From: Sympetrum striolatum
Taxonomy: Eukaryota > Arthropoda > Insecta > Odonata > Libellulidae
Direction of reading: 5' to 3'
Length of the DNA: 64,000 nucleotides
Assembly (NCBI GenBank): GCA_947579665.1
Contig: OX388347.1
Location: forward strand, 38,324,943-38,388,942
The notes beneath the pieces were generated by a model. The model did no database searches. It was not told the DNA's origin and saw nothing but the letters and a program-made list of their open reading frames with translations. Made by a program: the position numbers and the translations under genes. Shown here piece by piece: positions 60,050 to 64,000 of this stretch (position 1 is the stretch's first letter; each line of letters starts with the position of its first letter).

Positions 60050-61195
60050 GAGTAAAATGTAGCTTGCATACTGCAAGCAGATCGACAACACTAATTTCAT
60101 ATCGGCATCATATCGGGACGGACATCAAAAGAAAAAAAAAATTCAAAATATTCGTAGAATTCGCTGCAATTTAATCACCTGGCAGCGAACCCCGGTCTTC
60201 CTGGTGTACTTACTATGCAGCAAAATAGAAAATTACCATATCAAACTATGTGTGAAAATTCAAGCAAAACTATTAGGTGCAACTACCTCAAACGACGTCC
60301 TACTATTCACATACACTCCTTATTTGAGAAATTATAATGTGCTCTGGCATCGAACCCAGGAACAGCATGGTCTTATCTATTTTTTTTCTTAAACAAAGTG
60401 TTAATATACATCTTCCATCTAAGCAAGAGCTCCCTTACATATCGATAAATGCATAAAAAAATTATGAAAAGATACCCCATAGTATTATATATGGGTGATA
60501 TTTTTGCCGCCCGGCATCGAACCCGGGTCTTTCAGGCAATACTTTCTATGCAGCACAAAAGAAAAACACCATCTCTAACCGCGTATGCAAATTCAAGCAG
60601 AAATATTGGTTACAACTGCCTCAAATGACGTCCTACTTTTCCTTTATATTCCTTATGAGAGAAACGTTATTGTGCTCTGGCTTCGAACCCAGGAACAGTA
60701 CGGTCTTATGAAAATTTTTTTCTAAAACTTATTCGTACCATACATCTTCCAGCCAAGCACGAACATCCTATCATTTCGATAAGTGCATCTAAAAAAATAA
60801 TGAAAAACGTTTCCCATGTATTTTAAAGGGCAGATCTTTGCATCGTCCTAGCATCGAACCCAGGATAACTTTTGTAAAAGTCATTGATGTTTTCGAAAGT
60901 CCAAGACCATAAATATAGGCACCTTGAGTTTTACTTCTCTACCTATCCGGAAAGTATTTTTTTTTAATTCCCGAAAATCACGGCAATGCATTCAAACGGG
61001 AAAAATCGGGACTTTGGGGCCCTCTGGAATCGAACCTATGACACTGAGGATCAAAGTCGCTTTTTTCCTGGGGGTTTCACGTTATGGCCAATGTGTCATA
61101 AAAATTTCAGATCAATGACGCTTGTAGTTTAGGCTGTGAATTTGTATCCTATCTATCTATATAGGTATATATATGAATGAATCCGGAGAAGCATC
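60049..61195 (-). repeat. B-box modular element, copy B (rearranged)
   Basis: Inverted relative to copy A, from CGAGTAAAATG (60049) to GTATCCTAT near 61152, then the spacer motif at 61174-61195. B-box cores (as reverse complements) start at 60181, 60346, 60513, 60679, 60850 and 61026. The two modules nearest the left end match modules 1 and 2 of copy A. The other four are two dimers of a module-6-like unit (CATCGAACCCGGGTCTT) and a unit with GCTCTGGCATCGAACCCAGG, 332-333 bp apart. So module order differs from A, C and D although the ends are the same. Confidence 0.82.
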
Positions 61196-61224
61196 TATAT
61201 ATAATAGATATATATATATATATA

Positions 61225-62341
61225 CGAGTAAAATGTTGCTTGCATACTGCAAGCAGATCGGCAACACTATTTTCATGTCGGCATCATATCCGGACGGCCA
61301 TCAAAAGAAAAAAAAAGATTGAAATTTTTCTTAAAATTTGCCTAAATTCCATCGTCTGGCATCGAACCCGGGTCTTTACTGTGAACTTACTATGCAGCAC
61401 AATAGAACATCACCATCTCTAACGATGTGTGAAAATTCAAGCAGAAATATGGGCTACAACTGCCTCAAAAGACTTTCTAATTTTCACGAATTTAAATGGC
61501 TCTCTGGATTCGAACCAAGGACGATCTTGGAAATCTAAAAAATGTTTCTGAAAGTTATTTATGATCTCTACCTATATGCCGAATTTCAAGTTTCTATATA
61601 ATTGGGAAATGGTTCCAAAATATTCTTAAAAATCGGATCATTTACTGATTGTAGAGACGCCTGGTGGTAAAACCAGGAAACATTGGTAGCTGTGAATTCA
61701 CAGTTTGATTAGTAATGACTTGATCTTATTTTATGCAAAGTTTCAAGTAGATATAATATCGGGAAGCACCTAAAATGTGTTTCCGTAATCTCTATAAGAA
61801 ATGCATTGAGGAATGTAAATGGCCCTCTGGGATCGAACCAAGGACCATCAGCGAATATGCAAAATTCGATTATGATATATTTTTACAGTATCTAACCTCA
61901 TGCCGAATTTCAAGTTTCCATGCCATCGGGAAAGGGTCCAAAAAAAATCATAAAAATCGCCACAATGCTTTTTAAACGGCCGATTTTTGCCTCGACCTAG
62001 CATCGAACCCAGGATATTTTCCGTAAAACTCATTTATGATTTCGCTAGATCATTACCATATATATAGGCTCCTTGAGTTTTATTCCTCTACCTATCCGGA
62101 AAGTATTTTTTTTTTATTCCCGAAAATCACGGCAATGCATTTAAACGGGAAAAATCGGGACTTTGGAGCCCCCTGGCATCGAACCCATGACACTGAGGAT
62201 CTAAATCGCAATTTTTCTGGTGGCTACACGTTATGGCCAATAAGCCGTAAAAATTTCAGCTCAATCACTCTTGTGGTTTAGGCTGTGAGTTTGTATCCTC
62301 TCTATATCTATTATATATAGATGCTTCTCCGGATTCATTCA
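61225..62341 (-). repeat. B-box modular element, copy C
   Basis: Inverted copy with the same six-module order as copy A, running from CGAGTAAAATG to GTATCCTCTC (62302). Cores start at 61358, 61506, 61663, 61829, 61999 and 62175, at intervals of 148, 157, 166, 170 and 176 bp. The module-4 core is broken (GGTGGTAAAACC in place of GGTGTCGAACC). The adjoining spacer motif at 62320-62341 is flipped relative to those of copies B and D. Confidence 0.85.
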
Positions 62342-62355
62342 TGTATATACCTATA

Positions 62356-63480
62356 CGAGTTAAATGTTGCTTGCATACTGCAAGCAGATCGACAACACTA
62401 TTTTCATGTCGGCATCATATCGGGACGGCCATCAAAAGAAAAAAATGGATTGAAATTTTTCTTAACATTCGCTGCAATTCCATCGTCTAGCATCGAACCC
62501 GGGTCTTTACTGTTGAACTTACTATGCAGCACAATAGAACATCGCCATCTCTAACTATGTGTGAAAATATAAGCAGAAATATGGGCTACAACTGCGTCAA
62601 AAGACGTTCTAATTTTCACGAATTTAAATTGCTCTCTGGATTCGAGCCAAGGACGAACTTGCAAATCTAAAACATGATTTTGAAAGTTATTTATGATCTC
62701 TATCTACATGCCGAATTTCGAGTATCTATATTGTTGGGAAAGGGTTCAAAATAATTATTGAAAATCGGATCAGTTACTGATTGTAGAGACACCTGGTGTC
62801 GAACCCAGGACACATTGACAGCTGGGAATGCACAGTTTGATTTGTATACACAAAATCTTTCTTAGTGCAAAGTTTGAAGTCTTTATCGTGCTGGGAAGTA
62901 CCTATAATATGTTTCCGTTATCTCCGTAAGAAATGCATTGAGGAATTTAAATGGCCCTCTGGGATCGAACCAAGGACCATCAGCGAATATATAAAATTTG
63001 ATCCTGAAATTTATCATTGATCTCCAACTCCATGCCGAATTTCAAGTTTCCATGCCATCGGGAAAGGGTCCAAAATAAATCTTAAAAATCGCCACAATGC
63101 AATTTAAACGGCCGATTTTTACCCCGACCTAGCATCGAACCAAGGATATTTTCCGTAAAACTCATTTATGTTTTAGATAGATCATGACCATATATATAGG
63201 CTCCTTTAATTTTGATTCGCTACCTATCCGGAAAGTATTATTTTTAATTTCCCGAAAATCAACGCAATACATTTAAACGGGAAAAATCGGGACTTTGGGG
63301 CCCTCTGGAATCGAACCCATGACACTGAGGTTCAAAATCACAATTTTTCTGGTGGTTACACGATATGGCCAATACGTCGTAAAAATTTCAAGCCGATGAC
63401 ACTTGTGGTTTAGGCTGTGAATTAGTATCCTATCTATATACCTATCTATATATATATATGAATGAATCCGGAGAAGCATC
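62356..63480 (-). repeat. B-box modular element, copy D
   Basis: Inverted copy with the same module order, from CGAGTTAAATG to GTATCCTATC (63433), with the spacer motif at 63459-63480. Cores start at 62489, 62638, 62796, 62961, 63131 and 63307, at intervals of 149, 158, 165, 170 and 176 bp. All six cores are recognisable; module 5 has GGATTCGAGCC. Confidence 0.87.
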
Positions 63481-63495
63481 TATCTATTATATATA

Positions 63496-64000
63496 GACGC
63501 TTCTCCGGATATACCTATATATAAGTTATATATATATATATATATATATAGGGGATCAAAAGTTTAACCATGTTCCACATGTGCCAACGATTTGAAATTT
63601 TTACGACGTATTGGCCATGACGTGTAACCTCCAGGAAAAAGCCGACTTTGAACCTAGGTGTCATGGGTTCGATTCCAGAAGGCCCCAAAGTCGCGATTTT
63701 CCCCATAAGGATACATGGCGTGGATTTTCGAAAATTTTTTTGAGGCACTTCCCGGAAAAGGAGAGATTTGAAATTCAAGGGATCGCTGGATGCCGTTCAT
63801 ATCTAAAGGAAACCATAAAGACATCTACGAATATTATCCTTGGTTCGATGCTAGGTCGGGGCAAAAATCGGCCGTTTAAAATGCATTGCGGCGATTTTGA
63901 AGATTTTTTTTGGATCCTTTCCCGATAACATAGATACTTTAAACTCGGCACGTGGATATATATCATGAATATATTTCATAATCAAATTTTACATATTCGC
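63496..64000 (+). repeat. B-box modular element, copy E (runs off the window)
   Basis: Forward copy preceded by a shortened spacer motif (63496-63510) and a TA run, starting near 63551. Core 1 (GGTTCGATTCC) is at 63666 and core 2 (GGTTCGATGCT) at 63842, again 176 bp apart. Module 3 begins before the window ends. 63715-63820 differs from copy A. Confidence 0.82.

Noticed and set aside
58882..64000. CRISPR array or tRNA gene cluster
   Set aside because: The regular spacing and T-arm motifs invite both. Modules are long, non-identical and invert as whole units, and no module has an acceptor stem, D arm or anticodon arm.

Overview
The window reads as AT-rich, non-coding eukaryotic nuclear DNA, most likely from an arthropod and plausibly an insect with a large genome. 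The grounds are: one intact eukaryotic-type tRNA-Lys gene with an upstream TATA-like tract and a downstream T-run; a 5'-truncated non-LTR retrotransposon end with a GTAGAT-type tail; several tRNA-derived SINE-like pieces; foldback/MITE-like elements; and no long open frame that I can tie to a cellular protein. The order is not determined. No host protein-coding gene, operon, CRISPR array or virus could be supported.

Layout. 1-4.2 kb is AT-rich spacer holding a solo copy of an element end (1056-1100). 4.24-4.69 kb is the LINE relic, followed by a GC-rich patch. 5.9-6.25 kb is the first member of a dispersed family (called R1 here), which recurs near 22.6, 28.65, 33.5 and 43.9 kb. 6.97-7.09 kb is a foldback. 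7.1-20.8 kb is mostly unassigned sequence with GC-rich or purine/pyrimidine-skewed patches. The tRNA-Lys gene is at 20847-20919. From 22 to 58 kb, spacer alternates with short foldbacks (22408, 31511, 36318, 39707, 41924, 51522, 54663, 56941), SINE-like pieces (37.7, 53.0, 53.25, 55.1 kb), two-copy tandem duplications (26.6, 38.5, 40.55, 48.47 kb) and two further repeat pairs, R2 and R3. About a dozen GC/CpG-richer patches of 0.3-1 kb interrupt the AT-rich background.

The most unusual part is 58.88-64.0 kb. It holds five copies in mixed orientation of a roughly 1.08-kb element (copies A-E). Each complete copy carries six motifs matching the RNA polymerase III B box / tRNA T-arm core (GGTTCGANNCC), spaced 149-176 bp apart. 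Spacing and order are conserved in three copies; a fourth has a different module order. The copies end at TA microsatellites and a short spacer motif; two copies form a 2.2-kb palindrome about a TA run. I know no named element with this architecture and flag it as the main candidate for something undescribed. Whether it binds TFIIIC or is transcribed is inference.
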